DNA from: Ficedula albicollis
Taxonomy: Eukaryota; Chordata; Aves; Passeriformes; Muscicapidae
Length of the DNA: 64,000 nt
Direction of reading: 5' to 3'
NCBI RefSeq assembly: GCF_000247815.1
Contig: NC_021671.1
Location: forward strand, 24,470,501-24,534,500
The notes beneath the pieces were generated by a model that was given only the letters and a program-made list of their open reading frames with translations, was not told the origin of the DNA and ran no database searches. The position numbers and the translations under genes were made by a program. Positions 54,299 to 64,000 of the stretch are shown one piece after another (position 1 is the stretch's first letter; each line of letters opens with the position of its first letter).

Positions 54299-55933
54299 CA
54301 CAGCAACCAGAGCAACCATGATGGTGTAATAGATCCACGGATTAATGGAGGAGAATAGCACACTGGGAACCTACTGGAGCTTGAGGACTGTGCTTCAGAC
54401 AGGGGCTATTTCCTGTGGCTCTCTGGTACTTATATGTAGTGACCAGATGGGGTAATGTTCCATACCTTCTGTATGTTCCATTGCCTACAGGCCGTGGCTT
54501 TGTTGTGGAAAAATAATCAAGTTATAGCTAAGCAGGTTTTGGACATCAATCCCATGTGAAAAGAAATAAAAGCTTATTCTCTCTTTGAACCATTTTAAGT
54601 TTCATGTAATATTTCCTTATTTTTAACTAGTATTACCTAAAAATATATACGATTTTAAGATTTTGTTTTTGAACCAGTATAGTTAGAAGCATTTACAATC
54701 CAAGAACAATTATTGAAATTCTGTTAGGAAATTCAAAATACAAGATAACCTTCAGAGTGCATGAGCTGGATGCATATAATTAATATCTCAGAAACAAAGT
54801 ACTTAATTTGATTCATTAATTATAACTGTGAAAAATTGTAGCTAGTCCTGGCAGTCTAATTTCAGGGACACTTTGGTCACCAGTACAGAATTCCTATTGT
54901 CGGATATAGATAATATTCTCCAGAGAAAACAGTTGAACTTCTCTAATTGAAATGAGCTTCTAGAGTGAAAGCATAAAAGATTAGGTGAAAGAAGGTCTAA
55001 ACTATGATTCAAACACAAGCATGTTTGATGTTTGAAAAGTAAGGAAAAGTAAATTTGTTCTGAAATAGTGCTGATAAGCAAAGATGTCTATTTCCTGTAG
55101 TGTGATTTCAAATTTAAACCATAAGTAAATTTGCTGTCATGGCTAAGGACATTAAGCAGAAGGGACAAGAGGCAAAGAAAAAGCATTTACTATGAACATG
55201 ACTCCATAAGATGCACAATAATTCTTGTTTTCCAGATTCTATACTGTGCAAATTAAATAATCACTTTTTTCCCACATTGTTAAACAAATAACTAACATAC
55301 ATTTGCCTTTCTCAAATTTCCTATTTTCCAGAATCATTATCCTAATTCAGACACAGAAACAGCCAGCAAATTGATTGATGTTTTATTTCTAAATCTAGGC
55401 TTTCTCTCAGAGGATGGAAGAATTTAAAGAGTATGATTTTAAAATACTTTTATGCCTCATCTTGCTTGGTTTAAGGCAGTTTCTTGGAGGTGCCGAACAT
55501 CCTTCCTTACCTAAAGCAACTGGTTTTTTTCAATTCTACCTCAAAAGATACAGATTTTCTCCAGCCTGAGGTGTGAAGCATTTAACAAGCTATGATTTAG
55601 AGGCAGGAGGGAAACACCTAAAAAGAACCAGTCTTTATGTAGATTAAAATATGTTCCTCATCCTTCACTAATCAAAGAATTAGAACCTAAAAGTCACACA
55701 TTCCAAGAGGAAGGTTCTAACTGTAGGGCATTAAGGGACCACTTTTTTCCATACTCCTTATCATCATTGTAACTATACAAACAACAACAAAAAAGATTCC
55801 AAAATTGTTTTTTCCCCATGTTATTTATCTGCTAGATGAGGCTAAAAGTCTCATCAATCATGAAAATAGTGAAGGACCACACAGAAGTATTGCAGTCTAG
55901 ATGCCAGTCAGGAGACACTGAAGATAACAGGAT
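54299..55933. other. Non-coding stretch, nothing recognised
   Basis: AT-rich, unassigned. A 79-codon reverse frame (54842-55081) has no recognisable feature. Confidence 0.6.
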
Positions 55934-56131
55934 CAAAGGCCAGACAACTGTGTTAGGGAATGATGACAAGTGTAGTATCATGGAATGTTAAGAGATTGCA
56001 ATATTGCAATGGACCTTAAGGATCATCTAGTCCAAAGGCCAGACAACTGTGTTAGGGAATGATGACGAGTGTAGTATCATGGGATGTTAAGAGATTGCAA
56101 TGGACCTTAAGGATCATCTAGTCCCATCCTG
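55934..56131. repeat. Tandem doublet, 99-bp period, in a CR1 3' end
   Basis: CAAAGGCCAGACAACTGTGT and onward at 55934 is repeated at 56033. The first copy contains an extra ATATTGCAAT, and there are a few substitutions (GACAAG/GACGAG, GGAATG/GGGATG). Each copy contains GGACCTTAAGGATCATCTAG, the antisense CR1 3' end, so the duplication breaks lie in and next to the CR1 terminus. Confidence 0.94.
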
Positions 56132-56180
56132 CCCTGTTAGGGGCAAGGACACCTCACATTAGACCAATATATTATTATAT
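55976..56180 (-). mobile_element. CR1 LINE 3' end, antisense, short
   Basis: On the forward strand GGACCTTAAGGATCATCTAG is followed by TCCCATCCTGCCCTGTTAGG and GGCAAGGACACCTCACATTAG. In order this is the reverse complement of the terminal ~100 bases of avian CR1. The end of the element (left) is duplicated by the 99-bp tandem event. It is a severely 5'-truncated copy. Confidence 0.85.
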
Positions 56181-56507
56181 CCCCAGTTCCCAGTGTGCCC
56201 AGAACATTTGTTTGTGAACCTCTCATAACGTGTGTCTGGAGAGAGTACAACAGCTAGTACATTACAAGTTTAAGCCTCAGAATTAAGACAAAAATGGTCA
56301 GTGAATCTCAGCTTGATAGAAAATTAACCTCATGGGCCATCATTTTGTGCCCATTGATAATTAAGTTTTGTTCTATGTATTTGAGGGAAGATCTGGAGGA
56401 GAGCTTTTGGGAATATATTTTGGCTTCCCACTTTTTCTTTTTCCCTGTCTGACACCCAGGTCACTGGAATATTAATTTTGTGCTTAAAGAAAAATTAGGC
56501 ACTTTTT
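56181..56507. other. Non-coding spacer
   Basis: Unassigned sequence between the CR1 3' end and the third C homopolymer locus. Confidence 0.5.
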
Positions 56508-56966
<459 letters not shown>

Positions 56967-58075
56967 CAAACCAAACCAAACTAAAACACAACAAAAAACA
57001 CAAGAAATTGAGTTCCATGGAATTTTGCAGCAGATATTTTCCCTCTCTTTTTATTAATCACTCCACTTCCTTGTTATTTTATTTCTGCTTGTGACCTCCT
57101 TTCTTTTTCCTCTGTGATAGGCAAAATTTTGACATTCCTTTAATTTTAATCTACATTACACAAAATGACCCTGCTGGACGTAGGAAGCAGCAGAGATGTA
57201 GCTCCAGCATGGTTTGATCTTATGAGCTCTGTGATAATGAATGCTAGTCAAGTAGAATCAAACAGTGTCTTAAAAGTGTTGGAGCTCCTCTGTTTCATAA
57301 ATGTCCCAAAACTCTTTGTTTACAAAGATAGAAAGTGAACATTGCTGATTTTCCTTTTCCAGCCAGAGCAGATGCTTCTTGCAGTAGGCAAGAAAAGAAC
57401 TGCATTTCTGTAGTGAAGGCAAGAATTTCCTCAAGAATTTCCTTTTCTTGGGAAAAAGCATAGTCTCTCAGAACTCCCATGTACCAGCACAACAAAAATC
57501 TACCTTCTGTGCAAAATACCAACTGCTTTCTGAATATAGATTCAGACCGAAGATAGATAAATAGGTATATGGCCAGATTTATTTGTATTTCTCAAGTAGT
57601 CATCCCTGGATAATTTTTCTTATAATTCCAATGAAGCTGATGTGATTTAAGCATCAAAAATAAATAATGTCTCCAGTGACAGAATTCAATTTCTTTTATT
57701 TCTGCCTTACCTCTTTCAAAGTGGTAGTGTGCATGGTGTAACTGCTTCCTGACAAGTTGTTACCCACCTAGGATGTTAACAAGTTTATGCCCTAGAACAA
57801 CTTATGCTGAAAGAATACATAGACTTTTCAACCAAGCTGAAAAGAGAATTGAAAATGAAACCTGATAATCAGTGTAATGATTTTTAACAATTGTGACTGT
57901 ATTTCCATGGATTCTTGCATTTGTCTTTGAAACTACAGTATTTTGTGCCTAGTGTGAGCTCCACTTGACTTACTTTAAAGTTGTAAAGTTGCTGTCCAAC
58001 TGAGAGCACACACTGAGTAGTTAAATGAAGCCAGTAAGAGCATTTGAGAAATTCCAGTGGTGTATGGTATTTATG
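56967..58075. other. Non-coding stretch; two short reverse frames unassigned
   Basis: The first part (to about 57003) is still A/C-rich. At 57270-57522 two overlapping reverse frames of 63 and 75 codons have mixed, protein-like composition, but I recognise no family, and they overlap in different phases. No other feature is supported. Confidence 0.5.
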
Positions 58076-58976
58076 TGTTATGGTCTAACACAGCTGGCAA
58101 CCAAGCACCACCCAGACTCTCACTCATCACCCCTGGTGGGATGGGTGAACAAATTAGAAGAGTAAAGTGAGAAAACTCATGAATTGAGAAGAAGAGTGTG
58201 CAATGGATAGTGACAGCCACGTACACAGAGCACAAAACAAGGCATTCACTCCGCACATTCCTTGGGAAGCCAGGGCTTCAATCTCATTGTAGTCTATACC
58301 CTCCTCATGAAGGGAAGATGAGGAGCAGAACTGATCTCTTCTCTGTGGTGACCAGTGGCAGGACCTGAGGGAATGGTCTGAAATTGTGTCAGAGGAGGCT
58401 TAAGTTGGACGTTAGAATAAGAGGTTCTTCACCCAGAGGGTGGCTGAGCACTGGAACAGGCTCCCCAGGGAAGTGGTAACAGCACCAAGCCTGACAGAGT
58501 TTAGGAAGAGTTTGGACAATGTTCTCCGGCACATGGTGTTACTCTTGGGTATGGTGCTGTGCAGGAGCTGGGCTCAAGGATCCTTCTGGGTGCCTTCAAA
58601 CACAGCCTATTCTGTTATTCTGCGTTTCTGTGATCTCCAGGAAAGCCAGGCACTGTCAAGTGTAACAGGAACTTGTAAACCATCACTCCAAATGTGCTCC
58701 CTTCCTCCTTCTTCCCCCAGCTTTACATGCTGAGCATGATGCCATATGATGTGAGACATCCTTTTGGTCACTAGGGCTGTCCTTCTTAGCTGTATTCCCT
58801 CCCAGTGCCTTGTGCACCAAGCAGGCTGAGTGGGGTAAGGAGCTCTGCATAAGCACTGCTCAGAAATAAATAAAACACCTCTGTGTTATAAATGTTATTT
58901 CTAGTACAAATTCAAAACACATTACATACTAGCTTCTGTGAAGAAAGTTAACTCTACCCCAGACAAAACCAGAAAA
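58076..58976 (-). mobile_element. Solo ERVL-like LTR, inverted, split by a nested CR1
   Basis: This is the same LTR family as 38593-39233, in reverse. Its left edge TGTTATGGTCTAACACAGCTGG is the reverse complement of the LTR 3' end. ACTCATGAATTGAGAAGAAG matches the CTTATCTCAACTCA region. CCCCCAGCTTTACATGCTGAG (58714-58734) is the counterpart of the TATA-like block, and GTTAACTCTACCCCAGACAA sits near the LTR 5' end on the right. The flanks TTATG and ATATG match at four of five bases. The middle (about 58300-58640) is an inserted CR1 3' end. No viral coding sequence is present. Confidence 0.85.
58300..58640 (+). mobile_element. CR1 LINE 3' end, sense, nested inside the LTR
   Basis: Blocks in order are CTGATCTCTTCTCTGTGGTG, ACCAGTGGCAGGACCTGAGG, TTCTTCACCCAGAGGGTGGC, CACTGGAACAGGCTCCCCAG and ACAGCACCAAGCCTGACAGA. 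It ends with the CR1-type terminus ATTCTGTTATTCTGCGTTTC near 58611-58634. On each side the sequence resumes the inverted LTR. A similar GAAGCCAGG-type string occurs left (about 58267) and right (about 58641), possibly a short target duplication. The left limit is approximate. This CR1 inserted after the LTR was already in place. Confidence 0.92.
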
Positions 58977-61215
58977 ATATGATATCTTACCTTTTCACTA
59001 CGTTGTAGCTCCTCACCTCATATCTTAGCAAGATTATGCGAGGGCTGGTATTATTCTGATGGACAGAAGTCATAAAAACTATCCTCTATCTTTGTAAAGC
59101 ATTTTGGCAGGATCTCTACTGTGCTACTCTTCATGATATTCTGCATGTCCAGATAGTAATATTTAAATTATTGTTTATTGTTATTATTAATCCAAATAAT
59201 ATTCTTTCCTTTTGCATATGTCTCTCATTGTCTCAGAAACCAAAACAGAAAGATTTGCAATAAGAGTATGATTTCCTTCTACTGCCTTATTATGGGAAGG
59301 GGGGCGGGTGGTTTTTGCTTATTTCTTACATACAATTAGAAAAAAGTCAACTGATCACAACATATCTTTAAAGAAATAAATGCTTTCTTCTTCCACTAGC
59401 TAAATGTATCTTCTAATGAAAATAGATCTACCCTTTTTTTTTCCCTATTTCTGTCATAGATGAATAAAACTGTAGTAGTTCACTCTTCTTTTCCCGAGAT
59501 GGGAATAGAGTCCCAAAAGCAACAAAAAAACCCCCAAACAATTATGAAGTCCAGCTTGAGGTTAGAAACAAGTCCCTGCTTTTCTCTATAGATGTAAATA
59601 AACAAAATGGCCAGAGAGCTGCTTTTTGTTTATTGTTTTGATTTGAGGTCTTTTTAATTATTATTAATTATTATTATTGACAGAAATGATCAGCTATAAA
59701 ATAGTTAATAAGAACAACATTACTGTGAAAGCTTCACACAACACAATTGTTGTTTCAAGATTCCTTTCCATAGACCAAGGGAACTCCTCTATGCAGTCAT
59801 GTCTCCATATTTGCAAATGCAAAGACTAAAATGTAGCAGTTAAAGTAACTGAAAAGGATTGAACTGTGCAGGAAAATTGAAATCTAAGTCTTGGGAAGAT
59901 TTCAAAATTGTTGCATGACAGCAGATAAAAGTAAATACTTTTTCGTTTTCTTCAGGATCCTCCCTCTATGGAAAGCTAGACAGTGTTGGTAAGAAACCAG
60001 TTTTAAATATCAAAAAATATATTCCTTGATCAATGTAACTGTCAGAGGAAATTACACTGGCAAACAGTGCTGTAGCAGTATTTCAAGTTCTTTAACAGGT
60101 AAAAATGTAATTCCTTTTTATTTCTGGTTGTAGTAGGAAACAATTGGCTTAAATGAGATTCATTTCACTTGACACTGACCTTTCACTGGACAATGTAGGG
60201 CATACATCTGCCAACCTATTCTTAAGTCCCTGTATCACAGCTGAAACATACAGGTATAACCCAATAAATATTTCATAAGTCTTCAAGGGAAAAAATGTTG
60301 CATTTGAATTAAAATACATTCAGATAAAACCAGCAAAAATTATGACTTGGAAGAAGTATCACCACTTACAACATGACAAAAACCATTCAAACTATTTCAC
60401 AATTCCCCAGAAATGTACTGTCATCAAAGTTTTGGGTTTGTTTTTCAAGCTGCATATAGGAAGTTTATTTATATTCCTGACCTTTTGTTGAACTTTGTTT
60501 ATGATAGCAAGAGATTTTCTAGACCCATGGAATGACAGTATATATCTAAATTAGTTTCATCTGACTTCTCCAAGTGTTTCTGTGGATCACACAGAGTGTT
60601 CACTTATATTCCACCATGTTGTAGGGGTGGGTGGATAAAAGGATGGACCAAAAAGTCTTTCCTCAAAACGTCTTGCCTCTCTGTCTGCTGCCAGTGGTCA
60701 TATGACCACTACTCCTCTGTCACTTCTCCCTATTTTTATTTGAAAGTTTTCCTTCCCTCAGCTGTATTTTGTCATTTCTCAACTGGAAGGAGGCTAGTAA
60801 GCAAAAGGATTTCCTCTTTTGATGCAAAGAACTTTTAAAGCACATCTTCAAAATAGATCTCTGCAACTGCATGCTAGCTTTATCAGCACTGTGACAGGTA
60901 TAACCCAGTCCCAGGCTATCTCTCAGGGACAGAAGCAAAAGTAAATGCAGCTACATGTTTTCTCACTGAACTGATGGATAACTCAGCTCTAGCTGTACGC
61001 AGACATAGTGTGCAACTACGTAAACATTCTACCCCTTAGTCATCTCCTTTAAGCTTTTCTAAACTTTTTTTTCTTGATTATAAAATGTTCACATGTGAAA
61101 AAATCAGTATGTTGAACAATGGCTACTACTTCTCAATCTCTTCCAGGAATATTTTGAATCTTTTGCTCTGAGTTCAAAAGTTATTATTTGTAGCTACATT
61201 ACATTGATGTCTTAC
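58977..61215. other. Non-coding stretch, nothing recognised
   Basis: AT-rich sequence with small ATT-type runs near 59161-59200 and 59655-59685 and a short A/C patch near 59520-59540. No frame above 80 codons and no named repeat. Confidence 0.6.
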
Positions 61216-61360
61216 ATGCTTGGGGTTTTTTTTGTTTTTTCAGGTTTTTTTTGTTGTTGTTTTGTTTTGATTTGATTTTTTTGTGGATTTGTTTGTTGTT
61301 TGTTTGTTTTGTTTTGATATCTTATTGGGTTGTGGTTGTTTTGGGTTATTTTTTAATGGG
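61216..61360 (-). repeat. T/G-only low-complexity tract (reverse A/C type)
   Basis: A stretch dominated by TTTG, TTTTG and GGTTTT units with few other bases. It is the reverse-strand counterpart of the A/C tracts. The Phe/Leu/Cys-rich 60-codon frame through it is not coding. Confidence 0.88.
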
Positions 61361-64000
61361 TTTATTCAGTCTTACTCTTCCTCAGTCATTTTCAGCAGAT
61401 GAATTCTCAGGTTATAAGAAAAAAGAGTTTTAGAGGTGTACTATCTTTTAATGGCTTTATTTATTCCCAGTTGTAGAATTCTAGTCCTTAAGGTCACTCA
61501 GTTACTTCTGATTGTCTTTAGTTAATAACCTTCTTGATCTTCTCATCAATATATTTTATTAGCATTCACTATTCAAGTCACAGTAATTTTTGAAAATAGA
61601 AATTATGAAAAAAGAATGATCATCAAGTAACCTGTGCCTTCATAGATATTTCTCCTTTCAATTTTACTTTCTATTTCTTCCTCTTTGATAAATTCCTACA
61701 TCAGTTTATTGGTTCTGTGCTAATTCTTATTTTGTGCATCCTAAGTAGGTTTCTCTCATAGCACCATATTAAATACCTGAATGAAATATTTTGGTGACCT
61801 CCAAGTAGATTTTAAATAAAATCTCTTCTAGAAAATAATTCACTTATCAAAAGAAGATATCAATTTATTTTAGTGTAATCTATGTGAGTCCATGTTACAT
61901 TTAAGCTCCTTTTACATATAGAAAAATGTCTTTTCATATGATTTACTCTCATTACAGCCTCTCACCTCATATTTATATAGCCTTAAGATGATTCTACTAT
62001 GTTTTTTTTCCTATTTTTCCCTTCCCGATCCTTCACTTCTCTTTTTATTCAGGAGAAATGCTGCATTCTCTGTTTCCAGTTGCAAAGTATCATGCTGCAG
62101 TTGATAGATTTGTGAAAAATAACCACTATCAGACCTGAGCTACCTTTGGCAGGTTTTGTCACTTCTGGTGCAGTTTATTGAGGCTCCCTGCCATGAGTGT
62201 ACTAAGCATTGCAAGCTTCGTTACCTCCTCTTCTGCTTTTTCTGTTTCCTTGCCCCTGTTCTCATGAGCCTTCCTGCCTTTCTCCCACATCCAGTATCAT
62301 CACCCTTATTAGGAAATGAGGCAAATTATTAATTCTGTTTGGGAGCCAACTTTAGCTTCTATCTACATTCAATTCAACCTTTTTCTCTTTGTTGTTTATA
62401 TGGCTGAAGAATGTTTTGATTCTGTTGTTTGGGTTTTTTTTAGGGAGGGCTTGTTTTATTTTGTTTGATGGTATTCTTTGAATAACATGCCAATAGATAG
62501 AGTGGATTAGAAAGAAAAATTTATTGGTGTCTGTATTAAACTTATAATCATCTCTTGCCTGTGATAGTAGCAAATATGATCAGACTCTCAGAGAGCACAA
62601 AAAGGCCTTTTCTCCAGCCTTAATTTAGCCCTGAATGGAAACACAGAATGTGATTAAATAAAGCTGTGCAAAATACAAAACCTTGGGCTCATGTGGATTC
62701 AACAGCCAGCTCACCACAAACATAGCATGAGTTTCAGGATAATTACTTTTCTGCAGAGAAGCATCTGCTCATTTTTGTGTAAGTTGCAATGATGCTGCAA
62801 AAGATCTAAGTATTAAAAGCTGTTATCAGTTGAAGTTTTGTAATGCAGCCTTCTACCTCAGGCAGCCTTCTTTTTTTTCATGCTAGCATTTCTTTTCTTC
62901 CACAAAAGAGCTTGTCAAGGCATTTCTCATTTAAATTAATCTTTAATTAGTGCTCATATTCTTCCCTTTCTTCTCATCCTTTCCTAGAGGAACTTAAAAT
63001 GTACTGAATGCCCTTGAGTTACATTCCTTCATCCCAAGTGCTTCTTGACCCAACAGCCTTGGAATTATTGATGCTTCTCAGATCTTAAAAAATAGTAGTA
63101 ATAATTTAAAAACAAAGAAACAACAAAAACCACTGATATGTATTTGGGCTAACAATTTTTGGAGGATTTTGAAATATTGTTAACAAAAGTTTTCCATTCC
63201 AGTAATGAGATTATGCTAGCAAGAAATGAAGAGAGTCACTAATAATTGGCAGGTAATGCACAGCACAGGATAAAAACTGGGTTCTGTATTCTCAGATGAG
63301 TTCTTGAAGTCTGTGCTATTTTAATTTGTGTGAAATAGATACAAAAAATAACCAGACATTTTAATATTATAAATATATACTATACAATTACATAATATAA
63401 TACATATAATATTCAAGCCCCATGTTTGCTACACTCAAAAACATTTCTGTTCATTAATTATCATTTCAGATTTCACTTCACAAAATGAGGTCATTTCAGA
63501 AGCTGATTGACCTTTTCTACCATAACACTAGGACAAAACTTGACTAAATTACATGGGATAACAGGAGATACCCAGACATGATAACATCACATTAGAATTT
63601 AATTGCCATGGACTAAGCAGAACAACTGATTTTTATTTCAAGAAACTATTTCAATGTTGTGTAAGGATTCATTTTGTCAATTGGAAAGCACTTACTGCAT
63701 GTCTTTATTTATGCTTAATGCTGCAGGTACAAATATACTGCAAATCTAAAGCTTTGGTGTCTATATATTTTAGAACATTTCAAAACCAAGAAGCTTTTAT
63801 ATGTAACTGCAGAAATACTTTTACCAAACAGAGGGCTGCACAATGTCTCTTTATTAAACAGCGTTATAGTGGCTGCTGTACAGTAGTCCACTAAATCTCT
63901 GGTGTCTCTGTAGTAGTAACTCACTAAGTAGCCCATTAACCCAAAGAGTCAATGCTAGAATTAATCTGTAAAGACATCCTTACAAAGTTTTTTGAGGAAA
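61361..64000. other. Non-coding stretch to the window end, nothing recognised
   Basis: AT-rich sequence, most extreme near 63361-63410. No frame above 73 codons, no recognised transposable element and no RNA gene. Confidence 0.6.

Noticed and set aside
57270..57522. Overlapping 63- and 75-codon reverse frames as a retrogene
   Set aside because: No family recognised, two phases compete, and there is no poly-A or target-site evidence of retroposition.

Overview
This 64 kb window looks like AT-rich, non-coding DNA from a bird macrochromosome, either a gene desert or the inside of a very large intron. The avian call rests on repeats I recognise. There are at least seven CR1 LINE fragments, with the typical 5'-truncated 3' ends and terminal ATTCTRTG-type repeats. 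There are also two solo long terminal repeats of one avian ERVL-like family, and many A/C-only low-complexity tracts. A songbird or other neoavian bird is likely, but the sequence alone does not prove it. I found no protein-coding gene, rRNA, tRNA, CRISPR array or bacterial-type feature. Every long open frame is either a translation of a simple repeat or an unremarkable chance frame of at most about 135 codons.

Layout. 1-4100 is non-coding sequence with one CR1 piece (2876-3212). 4104-7353 is a tandem-duplicated zone: a 71-bp doublet followed by a nearly identical 1573-bp doublet that carries an LTR-like segment in each copy. 8948-9594 holds a 570-nt C homopolymer between two copies of a ~38-nt sequence. 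10.5-18.6 kb has no genes but carries seven short tandem doublets (16-85 bp). 18.6-23.3 kb shows nothing. CR1 fragments lie at 23320-23765 (antisense), 27232-27637, 28250-28865 (antisense) and 28990-29341. 31169-33378 is an A/C-rich tract abutting about 412 uninterrupted GGGAA units. 36.9-40.8 kb has more tandem duplications around a 641-bp solo LTR (38593-39233). 41111-41470 is a long TATC microsatellite. 44542-45139 and 47031-47176 are two more doublets. 49486-49969 is a second C homopolymer (484 nt). 55934-56180 is a CR1 3' end with an internal tandem duplication. 56508-56966 is a third C homopolymer (187 nt) between two 134-136-bp direct copies of an A/C-rich sequence. 58076-58976 is a second solo LTR of the same family, inverted and split by a nested CR1. 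The remainder is AT-rich sequence with small simple repeats.

The unusual theme is local repeat instability. Three very long C-only tracts all lie on the same strand, two of them between direct duplications. A 2-kb AAGGG-motif array is present, and more than a dozen tandem duplications with few differences between copies are scattered along the window. Whether these are real biology or long-read and assembly artefacts cannot be settled from one sequence. The checks that would settle it are given with each finding.
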